Source of the DNA: Dioscorea cayenensis subsp. rotundata
Taxonomy: Eukaryota > Streptophyta > Magnoliopsida > Dioscoreales > Dioscoreaceae
Assembly (NCBI RefSeq): GCF_009730915.1
Contig: NC_052473.1
Span: 18,000,100-18,064,099 of the forward strand
Length of the DNA stretch: 64,000 nt
Direction: 5' to 3'
In this document: piece after piece, positions 1 through 10,900 of the stretch
Layout of the letters: each line of letters begins with the position of its first letter
Numbering within the stretch: position 1 is the stretch's first letter
The notes under the pieces: generated by a model
The model's database searches: none
What the model was told of the DNA's origin: nothing
Seen by the model: the letters and a program-made list of their open reading frames with translations, nothing else
Program-made: the position numbers and the translations under genes

Positions 1-28
1 TCGACAACTTCCACGTTGCTGATGGTAC

Positions 29-1764
29 CTGCAAGTTCATGTAGGAGTCCACAGAAACTAGATAACCTGAAAAAAAAAACGTAGGTAACCAAACAACATT
101 ATATAAATGTACACTTGTAGTCATTAGACACATTAGAAACTCTATTGATGATGATGATCAGAAGGCAACCTTTGTATTCCATTCCCCACTTCAGTTTCAC
201 AATCACAGACTTCCCAGTCAAATTGTTCAGGAAAGGTTTTGGATTTACAGGAACAGTCTGAAAATACAATTCAGTGTCATCAGAAACTAAGCAAAACAGA
301 AAGGATGATGAAGTTGGATAATGTACCCCGCGGTGTGAGAGAAAATATGATATGATCAATCATAATCTGCATCTATTGCAAGAAGAATGAATTGATAACA
401 TGCAATCTACAGACCGGACGACTTATGCTCAGCACTATGATTTGTGTACATCGCAGTCAAAACTGAATTTCTAGCTAATGGTTTGACTGGAGAAGAAGGC
501 CAAGACTAGGTCAAAATTATCACAATTGATTTCTAACCACATGCTGCCCATTGGGCATCAAATATTCAAATGTTCACATTGATTATTTTCATTAAGAATC
601 AATATTAAAATGATGATGAGAGCTAGCATTGTGAAATCAAATTAAAATTGACAGATTTTTGTACAAAGTCATTAACTTCAATCAAAGGCATTATAAGAAA
701 TAAAAAACTAAAAACATTACCTGCAAAATATAAAGGTTATGAACAGGTATCCAACCTCATATAGATTTTATTTTTGAACCTGGTGGACTAGTGGCCCATG
801 TTTTAGATGTAAGCACCACGAAAACCGATAACCCAAGGGCCAAATCAATATGCTTCCTAGTTATCACACAATGTTCTCCTTCTTCAATACATATTGGTAT
901 AAACAAACTGCTATGTTTGTGTGAGTTATCACACAATGTTTTTCCTTGCTCGATACATATTGGTATAAAACTAGTGGTAAAATTAAAGAGAACACAATAG
1001 AAAGCTGATAATATAAAATGAATGTGTCACTCAAGAAATAAATAAATAAAATAGAAATAACCAATGAACTTCCTACTCCAAAATTTCCATTGTGCCTTTA
1101 AAAATCATTTAGTGCATAATCCATACTGATGCCAAGCTAAATGAAGTAAACAAAAAGATAAAATCATGACCAATCCATCAATAAACACTTTTTTTCTTTT
1201 TTTTTTCAAAAGATAACCTAAAGATATTGCCAAAATTACAGACCACACTACTTTAGTAAGTTGGTTATTTGATTCAATCTGCAAATATAAATAAAAGAGT
1301 AGTCTTGAGCCTAAATTTCATGATTCCCCTGAGACTCTACCCTAACAAACTTTTGAGAATTCATATAACACCAAAAAGAAATGTTTTTTCAATCCACGAG
1401 ATGCACAAAAAGTGCTTTTTTTCACAAATTATACTACAAAAAGGACCGCAAAGAGAGAACACATTCAAATCTACCCAAAAAAATAAAAAAACCAAGCTGA
1501 GAACTTTCCATCAGAAAGGTAAACAAATGCTTCAAACAATAGTTCTAGCAAAAAGATCAAAGCATATAAATCATATATTAGTTAACAAAAATACAAATAG
1601 AGCCACAAATCAAAGCAAATAGAAACAATACTCGCATTTTCGAAAAAAATCTAGGGTTTCACATTAAATTAGGGTTAAATCCTCAACATCCATTCAGAGA
1701 GCATAGACCCAAACAATAGCGAGAAACCTAAAGAGGAGAAAGAGGGAGAGGAACTCACCGCCAT
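29..1764 (-). CDS. SmF: Small nuclear ribonucleoprotein SmF, 5' part (gene runs off the left edge)
   Basis: SmF is one of the seven Sm proteins that form the ring around U1, U2, U4 and U5 snRNAs in the spliceosome. Three exons are visible. Exon 1 (1764-1759) codes only Met-Ala and is followed by GTGAGT. Exon 2 (257-170) codes [20 protein letters not shown] and then the Sm1 motif with [10 protein letters not shown]. Exon 3 (66-29) codes [12 protein letters not shown] and ends at a GT donor. Phases match: two bases of a Gly codon in exon 3 complete the G ending exon 2. About 44 of the family's usual ~86-88 residues are present; the Sm2 motif must lie beyond base 1. The first intron is about 1.5 kb, long for so small a gene. 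The near-identity to plant SmF makes the identification secure. Confidence 0.93.
862..978. repeat. Two-copy imperfect tandem repeat inside SmF intron 1
   Basis: The block beginning GTTATCACACAATGTT and ending ACATATTGGTATAAA occurs twice, at about 862-905 and 927-969. The rest of the intron (258-861 and 979-1758) is plain AT-rich sequence in which I see nothing else. Confidence 0.7.
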
Positions 1765-1935
1765 TGGAAAGCAAACCCAAGCTTCGAAGATAACCCACGA
1801 GAAAGAGCGATGGAGAAAGAGCTCTAGGGTTTAGCGAGAGCCTTTAACGGGTTGGATAGATAACGGGCCGGATCCGTTTCATCTAAACCCGACCCGATAA
1901 ATCATCCGATCCGAATCCAATACTGAACCCGCTAA
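1765..1935 (-). promoter_or_regulatory. SmF leader and promoter-proximal region
   Basis: Upstream of the SmF start lies a purine-rich leader with an AACCCTA-type telo-box (about 1826-1832, seen as CTAGGGTTT on plus). Beyond it is a cluster of ACCCGACCCG/GGGTCGGATCC motifs (1861-1955). No clear TATA box is seen, as is common for housekeeping genes. The transcription start is not determinable here. Confidence 0.45.
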
Positions 1936-1955
1936 GCTAAACGGGTCGGATCCGG

Positions 1956-3430
1956 TTCTTTTTAAATTGATTTTTTGACTTTTACATAATTAAGATTGCT
2001 TTCCTATTATTTTTATTAATGATAAAAAAAAATTGTTTTTTTAATTATGAGATTTCTTGTAATATGGATGAGATCTTTTGTACAACTTGTGAAATTATAT
2101 GAGCCCATGTGGAGCTAACTTGTATGAGCAAACATACTTGATAAAAACTAATTAATTAATCATGTACCAAAACTTAGCATTGTTGTCATTTGTATTAATT
2201 GTGTTCTCATGGTTTTCTTTTTAGATTCTTATTCCATGGATGAGAGGAGCTTCAACTTCAACATTTTCATGCCATAATTAATTACTCCCAAACATCTTTG
2301 TCTTTGAAATGTAGCTAACTTAGACATATTCCTTTGGTTTAAATTGATTAAATACTAATTATCATATCATATAATTTACTACGATAAAACAAATAAATCT
2401 TAAATTATTTAAAAAAAAGTCAAAAAAAAAATCTTCATTAGAACGGCAAAAAACAGTAGATGATATTGGTGATCATTATATACCTAAATAAAAGATTACG
2501 TGACAAAATACAAAAAAATAACAAAACAAAAATAATACTCTCAGAAAATTATTAAAGGTGTACATCAACAGTCCGTGGTTGTACATACAAAGCAATATTA
2601 AGTGTCATAAATTAGATTTATAGTTTTACTAGTAGATCGTTAGTGTTGTTTTTCAATTTTTCAATTTTTTTAAAAAAATAAAGTATTCTCTCCTAATATA
2701 CTTATAAAAAGCCATTATACTAAAGAAGATTTTTTTAAAAAAATATAAATAAATAAAGCTCCAAATTATGTTCTTTCAGAAGGGGACATAAACATAAAAA
2801 ACAAAAAAGAAGAAAATCTATATTAGGGACTGAAACGCAAGTTTATGTCATTGGAGGCTTTGCAATAATTTTCTCAAGGTTTATATAATTATATCAACAT
2901 ATATATATATATATACACAAGGCTACAAGCCAGGAATTGCAACTCTCTACATCAAAGTCTTGACAAAACAGTACATCCAACTAAACAAGTACTTGAAAAG
3001 ACAAAGAAATAGTATTTAATATACAAGACGAAAGGACATATAAATATGTATTAGTAGTTGGTGATTAATAAGATGACAACACATGAATGCAAGGACTTTG
3101 AAGTTTGAAGTATATATGAACACTGCATTGAAGGTTACTACCAAACTGATTGTTAACAAATAATAATAATAATAATAACCTCACTTAGCTGAATACATCC
3201 AACCAACCCCACTAAATGTGGTGGTTTGAACTTTGAGGGTGTGGGCAGGAGAGACGAAAAGGAAACTACTTTGTAGATCACATTCAATCTATACAATTAC
3301 TACAATTGTAACAGCTTGCATTAATTTAGCTTATGGTCACCCAATAAATCCCCATAATTCTTTGGGCCAACCCTTATTAAAGCATCCTTTAAAGACCACA
3401 CTTACTTAGAACATACAAGAGCTCAACAAA
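1956..3430. other. AT-rich intergenic stretch, no gene seen
   Basis: Between the divergent SmF promoter and the 3' end of the Aux/IAA gene I see only AT-rich sequence with short (TA)n tracts (about 2898-2914) and an (AAT)n tract near 3162-3178. Reading both strands gave no conserved coding segment. Confidence 0.6.
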
Positions 3431-3434
3431 CAAA

Positions 3435-3445
3435 TACAACAACAA

Positions 3446-3480
<35 letters not shown>

Positions 3481-3481
3481 G
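3435..3481. repeat. (AAC)n microsatellite
   Basis: A near-perfect ACA/AAC trinucleotide array broken by one CATCAAC unit. It lies just 3' of the Aux/IAA stop codon, probably in its 3' UTR or terminator region. Confidence 0.85.
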
Positions 3482-3507
3482 CACAATGTCTTTATCTCTG
3501 TCACTTA

Positions 3508-4122
3508 TCACTGATCTCTTCCAACTAGTTGTTTTTGACGAGTAGACTTCACTGGAATTATTCGTATTCTCTTTGCAACTCGAACAAAATCTCTGTGAAA
3601 AATTAAAAACAAGTATTCTCAGTTACATTGATATATATATATATATGGAGGAATTGAATGAACTTATTTTAAGCAAGAAATGAACTATACTGACTTCCAA
3701 TTGAGATCTCCAACAAGAAGGAGATCATCTTCCATGTCCTCATAGGCAACAATGTATCCAGGCACAGCATTAGAAAGATTAAGACCTTCGACGAGTCTTT
3801 CTTCGGTCTCGGTATCAACAAACATCCGACGAAGAGCAGCTGCAAGACTCTCATAGCCAGCATGTTTGTGGAGATGAATACGGTGACAAATGGACCTGCC
3901 TTCAAGAACAACTGTCACTGGCGGTACAACGGAAGCCGATAAATCATCGTCTTGACCGGAGAGCTTGAGTAGCTTCCTAGAAGTGCAAGGCATTGCACTT
4001 GCACTAGAAGTGGAGTTATTTTGACGATACAAAGGAAATGGTGAAGAAGTTGAATGTATTCCTCCTCTCTTCTCATTCCATCTTCTTTTGAATGCTTCTT
4101 GTTGTGACTCTAGTCCATTCAT
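3508..4122 (-). CDS. IAA33: Non-canonical Aux/IAA protein, IAA33-like
   Basis: A two-exon gene of 170 residues: exon 1 4122-3695, exon 2 3592-3508, with a 102-bp intron whose splice completes a Lys codon. The C-terminal half is the PB1 (Aux/IAA domain III-IV) fold, running from VTVVLEGRSICHRI to VAKRIRIIPVKS, with the acidic OPCA-like stretch YEDMEDDLLLVGDLNWKDF. Neither the LxLxL repressor motif (domain I) nor the GWPPV degron (domain II) is present. This is the known state of the IAA33 subgroup, so the protein should not be degraded by TIR1/AFB in the usual auxin-dependent way and would act through PB1 dimerisation in the nucleus. Residues around the PB1 start match Arabidopsis IAA33 closely. 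Both exons are intact. A second reading of part of exon 1 on the same strand is a shadow frame. Confidence 0.92.
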
Positions 4123-4600
4123 GGTCTATTCTTCTTCTTCTTCTTCTTCTCCTTCTTCTTCTTGTGTTTGTTTGTGAGAGAGAAGGGAGAGGTAGGAGGT
4201 GGTTGTGAGAAAGTAAGAGTGGTAAAGCTTGGTATGGAGGGGTTTTATAATGAAAGAGATGGAGTAAAGAGTGTGAGTTATGGTTTGTGTGTTGGTTGAA
4301 GGAGAGAACGGACTGGAACTAAAGAAGAGAGAGACATATATATAAATATAGTGAGAAGAAGTTAGGTTTAGGGTTAGGGTTTATATATAAAGTAAAGAGA
4401 GGAAGAGAGTACATATATATATATATATATAAAGAGATAAAGAGAGGAGAGAAGTTAGGGTTAGGGTTAGGGTTTATATAGAGGAAGGAGATACAGAAGA
4501 GTGTTTGGGGGTTGCTTGAGAGTGGGAAAGGGGAGTGTGAGAATGGACTATGGAGAAGTGTGTTTAGGGTTTGATGAAAAGAAGAGAGAGGAGTGTTTTT
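4123..4600 (-). promoter_or_regulatory. IAA33-like leader and promoter with telomere-like repeats
   Basis: Immediately upstream of the start codon is a (TTC)n-type tract (4128-4160, GAA-rich on the coding strand). Further upstream two segments (about 4333-4393 and 4434-4483) repeat each other: each has AGAGA runs, an (AT)n tract and two or three TTAGGG-like units ending in GGGTTTATATA. These look like telo-box clusters multiplied by a local duplication. A (TA)n tract at 4411-4430 could serve as a TATA region. Confidence 0.5.
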
Positions 4601-5568
4601 AGGGTTTGGTTATTGTGAAGCGTGGGTATGCGTGGGAACGACCGCGCTGCGGTCGCCGAACGGCTCGGCGTTTGACTCTCAACAACATGGTCCTTTGTTC
4701 CGTGGGCCCTACTTCTTTCTTTTTGTCTTTTCCTTTTTATTTTTTTTTTATTTTGTTTTTTTAGGTTATTGGATCTTGAAGCTAGTTGGATTCGGGTTTG
4801 GATCCGATTTGGTTTTGGATCCTATTTTTGACCAGGGTTCCTTGAGAGAAGTCATCTATCCTGTTTCAGAACCAAGTTATTCTTTAATCTTTTTCTATCA
4901 CATCTTGATACGTGGTTTTTTAATTATAATATAAAAAATAATCAGGTGAAATGACTTTTCTCTGAGGACCCATCTTATTTTGTCTGAAAAGGGGGAGAAA
5001 TAAATGCTATTATTCAAAGAAAAAAAAAACATATGAATGTTATTTCATATACTAATTTTTATGAAAAGAGAATTTAAAAAATATATATATAATGTTTGTT
5101 TATTATAAAAATAGTTAATATTTATAAAAAATAAATAAATAAATCATATTTATTAAAAAAAAACAATCAAATGGATGGAGACGGAAAACTGGTATGGCAG
5201 AAAAGCTCAAAAATGAATGTCCGGCAAAAACACATCATATTTGTAAGAGTTAAAATCAGATTAATAAGAATTGAAAACATTGATACTTAAATATGTCTAC
5301 AACTTCATGTTACGAAACTTAGGGTTAGGGTTAGTGTTAGGGTATAGAAAATGTGCGCAATTATAAGGATTGTTGTTCGATTCATCAATCCCTAGTGTTC
5401 ACATGTCATTGGCTGTGTTCTCACGCTTATGTTTTCCTTTGACGTGTTCCTTTCTTTGCCATCCCTAGAACAACACAACATTCACCAATGCCCTACACCC
5501 TGCCTATACCTATGCTATATATATATATATATATATATGATTTTAAATAGGCTTGCATGTTACATTTA
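4601..5568. other. Intergenic stretch with a third telomere-like cluster
   Basis: No convincing gene. A short GC-rich patch with an imperfect inverted repeat (CGACCGCGCTGCGGTCGCCG, 4638-4657) stands out from the AT-rich surroundings. At 5319-5343 there is another TTAGGGTTAGGGTTAGTG run. An (AT)n tract occupies 5517-5539. Confidence 0.5.
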
Positions 5569-5960
5569 GGGGGACGTTCATTTTAGGAAAAATGGGGGGA
5601 AGTGAGAGGAAGTGGTCTGACTTCCCCCACTTCTGGTGTTCATTTGTGCTGAAGTGAGAGAAGTGCCACTTCCCCCCACTTCCGACTGAAGTGGATTTTG
5701 AACTAAATCTACTTCAGTATTTTTTTTACTGAAGTGGAGGGAAGTGAGTCAATCTATAAAAACTAACTTATTTTCACTTCTAAAGTCTTTTTTGAACTCA
5801 TAGAACTTTATCCAACACCTAAATCCTTGGGTTCTATTCTCACTTTTCTGACAAATGAACACAAAAGTCCTGGAAGTGATATCACTTCCCCCCAATTCAG
5901 AGAAGTGGCACTTCCCTCACTTCCTGACTTCCCCTCACTTACAGTGAAATGAACGCCCCC
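5569..5960. mobile_element. MITE-like fold-back element, PIF/Harbinger-type ends
   Basis: The ends are inverted: GGGGGACGTTCATTT at the left and AAATGAACGCCCCC at the right, differing by one base. The flanking triplets are TTA and TGA, compatible with a degenerate TWA target duplication of the PIF/Harbinger class. The 392-bp interior has no coding capacity but contains many AAGTG/CACTT motifs on both strands, including GGAAGTGATATCACTTCC. It would fold back on itself over much of its length. Confidence 0.75.
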
Positions 5961-7520
5961 TGAAGCAAGTTCTTGATAAATTATTTCATAGGAAAATAAC
6001 TAAATATTTCATGAATATTTTTATTTAGATCATATAGTGAATTTATTTAAATTTAATTTTATGTTTTTTTTTCTGTGTGGTGTTTTACTGTCTATACCTT
6101 AATAAAATATTGAAAATAAAGTAAGCACTAACAGTGGGGGAGACACAAGGTGCCACATAGTGCAAGTGCGAAAAAGTTGAGCCCACCCAATTGCACCCAT
6201 GTGCAAGGCCAAATGCAAGCTTGATCACATTGACAAAGTGCAAAGTACCGGTAATTTTGTAATTTTATTTGTATTTAATTTTAAAAAATTATAAATAAGT
6301 GATGTTTTGGGAGTTTGCTAAATTTGGAAGGCTTTTTGGAAATTGTCCAAGTTGAAAGAGTCCAATGACCCTATTGCTATCTTTCATTATTTTTTTATAT
6401 ATATATATATATATATATATTTAGACAATTGACTAAAAAGAGATCTAACTTAAGAGTTTATCGAGAGACAAACAGGTACAAAAGTAAATCAATTATGATG
6501 ACTTCTTGATATTATAAAAACTTATTAATTTGGTCATGTGCTACATGAAAAATATAAGTTCTCCACTTACCGACCTAAAAGATTTGTAGAAATTATATTG
6601 CCATGAAATTTTGAAAAGAAGGTATAATTTCTCCCATTAAATTTTATTTTAAACATTATCATAAATAGTTTCTAAAATTTGGATCAATGAATAAACAGTA
6701 TTTCTATAGTACTATATTGTATAGTCAAAGCCTTACGCATATACACCAATATCATGTGACAATTCACTATTCTAAATAGTGGTTGTCTATAGTGATTTGA
6801 AAGTATACCAACTAAAATGCAAATATGCCAAGATTTGACCTATGGTGGATGACCAACTCAATCCACCATCGACACATTCTATAAAATCATTATTTTTATA
6901 TAAGTAATAAATATCAGTTAATTATTATAATATGCACTTATATTATAACTCTGAATTAGTTATCTCTATATATTATAATTTCACTCATTTAATTAATTCA
7001 ACAGCAATAAATATTTTTCAATTTTTTTACTTCCATGTTCATTTGAGACATTGGGGGTTTAATTATTATTGAACTGAAATTTTTATTTAATAACTTTGTA
7101 AAAATTATGTAAATTAATAAAAAGCCATTTTTTTAACAAAGATCACAAGAGATTCATACTGGAACCAATAAATAATATTATTACATAATATAAAAATGTA
7201 CTAGTTATGATGATTTAATAACAGCTTAAAGATAATTTTCTCATTATGTAATTTAAGAAAGAAAAGAACATTACTCCTCTTTATAAGAGATTCATGCCAT
7301 AACCAATAAATAATATCAGGGCCTAGTATATACACACAAACAAACGATGTTACGGGAGCAAAATTTGGAACTCTACATTTTAAATCAATCAACTTATTTG
7401 TTTCCCAAAAAGCTATTACATCTTTATAGAATCCCATAATTTATGACAATTACATAACATGTGGAAAAACATAACTTATTTTATTTTTTAAAAAAACTAA
7501 ATAGTAATAAAATACAAAAT
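5961..7520. other. AT-rich intergenic stretch, no gene seen
   Basis: Contains an (AT)n tract at 6397-6420 and a short less AT-rich patch (6130-6250) with repeated GTGCAA words. No conserved reading frame on either strand; a 78-codon minus-strand frame at 7201-7437 has no protein-like features. Confidence 0.6.
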
Positions 7521-7921
7521 TAAAGAGCTAAAAAAGGGATTTCCACGTGTCAGTGGGCCCGATTGCATCAGTTACCAAATTCATGCTCTGTATTTATTCT
7601 TCCCATGATATCCACCGTTCATGTTGCATCGGGATCAGCTCCATCGTCGATTCTTCCTCTTTTCGATCCCTTTCTCGCTCCGATTTGGAAACCCTCGTGC
7701 TCCTAAACCCTAACCCTAGTTCCTGGTCTACTCTCATGGCGAGCTAGTGCCTGGAGCCTCGAAGGGTCAATCTCCTCACTGGCCATCGCTTCGCGTGCCT
7801 TAGATTGATCAAGGTATCATCTTGGGAGGAGGCGGACAAGGGGAGCTTTTCGCTCTTTCAATTCGTTCCCGGGCATTCGATTCCAAAGTTGTTTTTGGTT
7901 TTTTTGGGATCAAGGCAAGAG
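7521..7921 (+). promoter_or_regulatory. DRM2-like gene promoter and leader
   Basis: A G-box CACGTG (7543-7548, in CCACGTGTCAG) and a GGGCCC element precede a GC-richer leader. The leader carries a telo-box run AAACCCTAACCCTA (7704-7717) and a four-codon upstream reading frame (ATG at 7736, Met-Ala-Ser-stop). Such an uORF could lower translation of the main frame. The start site is inferred. Confidence 0.5.
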
Positions 7922-10900
7922 ATGGTAATTATATTTTGCTGTTTTGATGTTTCTTTGTGGTTTTTGAGCTGAGTTTCTCTGATGATTCGTGTGAATGGTT
8001 TTCGTTTGTGTAGGATTTGATTAGTGATAGCGATGACGGTGATGGCTTTCAATGGGAGAGTGATGAAGATGATGGAGATGCAATACCGCCTTCCAATCCA
8101 CCTCTTCCTCCGGATTCAGCCGCCGGGACTTCAGGGAAGGTGATTGTGGACGAACTTATACTGATTTTTTTTTTTTTGTTTGATTTGACGGCAAGTTTTA
8201 GTAGAAAGCTGTGATCTTTTGAATGTTAAGTTTGTGCTGCTTTCAAGGTATCTGAGGCGAGCTCTTCTCGAAGTGAGTTGGTCTCGCATTTCATGGCGAT
8301 GGGGTTCTCCGAAGATATGGTGGTCAAGGCCATTGAGGAGAATGGTGAGTACTTTGCATTTTCTTGTACGTTGGTTGTATGTTTGTGTTGTTGAGATTGC
8401 TATTGGATCTGCAGGAGAAGGAAATAGTGAAGCTATATTGGAGACGCTGCTTACTCATGCTGTGAGTATCTAGTTATTCCCTTTTTTAATTGAATTGCAT
8501 CAATATTGATGAATGATGTGACCTTACTGTTGTAGATGTTCTACAGGATCCATTCATTTAGTTTTTTTTTACATGTAAAGCTTGCAACATTTTCTGAGAA
8601 GTCCTTGCAATATTTGCTAGCAAACTCTTGTTTCTGTTGGTGGTGGCAATTGTTATTCAATTAACTGAATTTTTTGTCGTTCTTTCTGGAATGCTGGGAG
8701 TTGTTGGCTCAAGTGTGTTTTAGGGGTGACATGGATGATGGAGTTCTTTGGCCACTGTTCTCTTCCTTCCGCTTGGCACCTCTTTATCTATCCTTTAATT
8801 TTGAAAGGAACGACATCAAGTATGGTGTGGTTCTTAATAAATACTTTGGTTCTTAATAGTATATCTGCTTTAGATACAATTTGGACACATGCTGAATCAC
8901 ATGTTTCCCATAACCATAGGTTATTTTAGTTTGTCTAAAAAGATTTTAATTTTATTTATCTCTTTTCCATACCATTCTCTGTCTTAATTTTTTTTTTTCT
9001 GGATTTTCATCCTAATCTTTTTTTTATTTGAATTACGTTATCTTTTTGTTATCTTTTAAAAAATCCATAATTTTTTTATATTTGTTTTTATTTTTATAAA
9101 TTGATTCTTATCTAATCTTTGGATTACTGATTGTTATGATTTTTTTTTCATGTTTTTAGGACCGTTTGCCAATTTAACTTTTAATATGATTTAAATATCT
9201 CATAATTTTTATTTATTTAAAAGCAAACCATTTTATTACCATGTTCTTCACTATTTTCAAAACAATGTGATTCACAAGTCTAAAACGTACATATACTGTA
9301 TGTGTGTGCATCTATTTCAGTCGTGTCTGCAAATTTTTTTTTCATTGTATTGAAGTGTTGAATATTCTGCAATACATGGATACATGACACCCCTAACAAC
9401 TTGATTTTGCATTATTTAAAAAATGTAGCATGTGAACTGAACCATGAATGCAGTTAACCTTGCAGAATTTTATAAATTGATTCTTATCTAATCTTTCGAA
9501 TACTGATTATTATGATTTTTTTTATATGTTTTTAAGACCGTTTGCCAGTTTAACTTTTAATATGATTTAAATATCTCATAATTTCTATTTATCTAAAAGT
9601 GAATCATTTTATTACCATGTTCTTCACTATTTTCAAAACAATGTGATTCACAAGTTTAAACGCACATATACTGTATGTGTGTGCATCTGTTTCTGTCGTG
9701 TCTGCATATCTTTTTTCATTGTATTGAAGTGTTGAATATTCTACAATTCATGGATACTTGACACCCCTAACAACTTGATTTTGCATTATTTTTAAAGTGT
9801 AGCATGTGAACTGAACCATGAATGCAGTTAACCTCGCAGATTTTAATAATATTGATGTTCAAAGTTGGAATTTTTTTTACTTTCTCAGTTTATCTTTCCC
9901 AGATTTTTAATTTTTGTTTATTAAGTTCATTACAATGAGGGCTGTGGGCCTCGATACTGTATTTCTTTTCTCCTTGTTTTGATATTTTCTCGCAAATTGG
10001 TGTACTTGTTGAGAATTGTTTTATAGCTTCCATGAACTATTTGATGTTCTTGTTTAGACTTTGAGATATATGTTGACTGCTCGAGTGTCCAAAAGTTCCT
10101 GATCAGATGAGGAAGACACCATAATTTCTTCCATCTATTTTTCTAAATGTGTAACTAAAAGTTATGTTTTTGTTTTATGCTAAAACGGACTTTGAGACTT
10201 TGAGCGGCCACAACATGACATACATGGGCGCAAATGAAAGATTTTAGGCTTGCTTTATTTTTCCCTGGGAATTTACTATTGCTCTAATTATGCTGTTGAT
10301 CACGCATCACACTATTAAGTGTTATACTTAATAACAGATATTTTTCGCAGGGTATAATGTTTCATTTTTGGATGCCAATATCATATTTGATCACATAATT
10401 TATATCACTTTGCAGGCCATAGAAAAATCTCCCGTGAAAAGGGAACAATCCCCTATAGATTGCACCTTCTCAAGTGATGAAGATGTTTTGGGGGATGATA
10501 TTTCAGATGTGAGCAACTTTGAATATTCCAGTGAAGATGAGGTAAGGGAAACAGAAAGAAAATTTGTGATATTATTACAATTTATGTTTTATGTAGTACA
10601 AATCAGTAAGAAGTTGTGAAGGAGTATAATGTAGTGACTGAATTAATGGAGGTTATGGTTGTGGGAAATTAAAGTTTGGAGGGCTCTGTCCATGTCTTTT
10701 ATCGGAAGAATAATGGTATTAGCTAACATGTGTACAGCAAAAATGCAAGGATTACGTCCTTTTTGTGTTCACATATCTTCCTCTTTCTTCATCTTCTAAA
10801 ACATTTTATATTAATGTTTTCATGAATTCAGTAATTGCCATTTACAGGCATTGAGAAGGGGCATCTATATTTACTAATTCCTTATTTCTACCTTTATTTT

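Noticed and set aside
3439-3480. (AAC)n run considered as a CRISPR-like or protein-coding repeat
   Set aside because: A simple trinucleotide microsatellite with no spacers; plant nuclear context.
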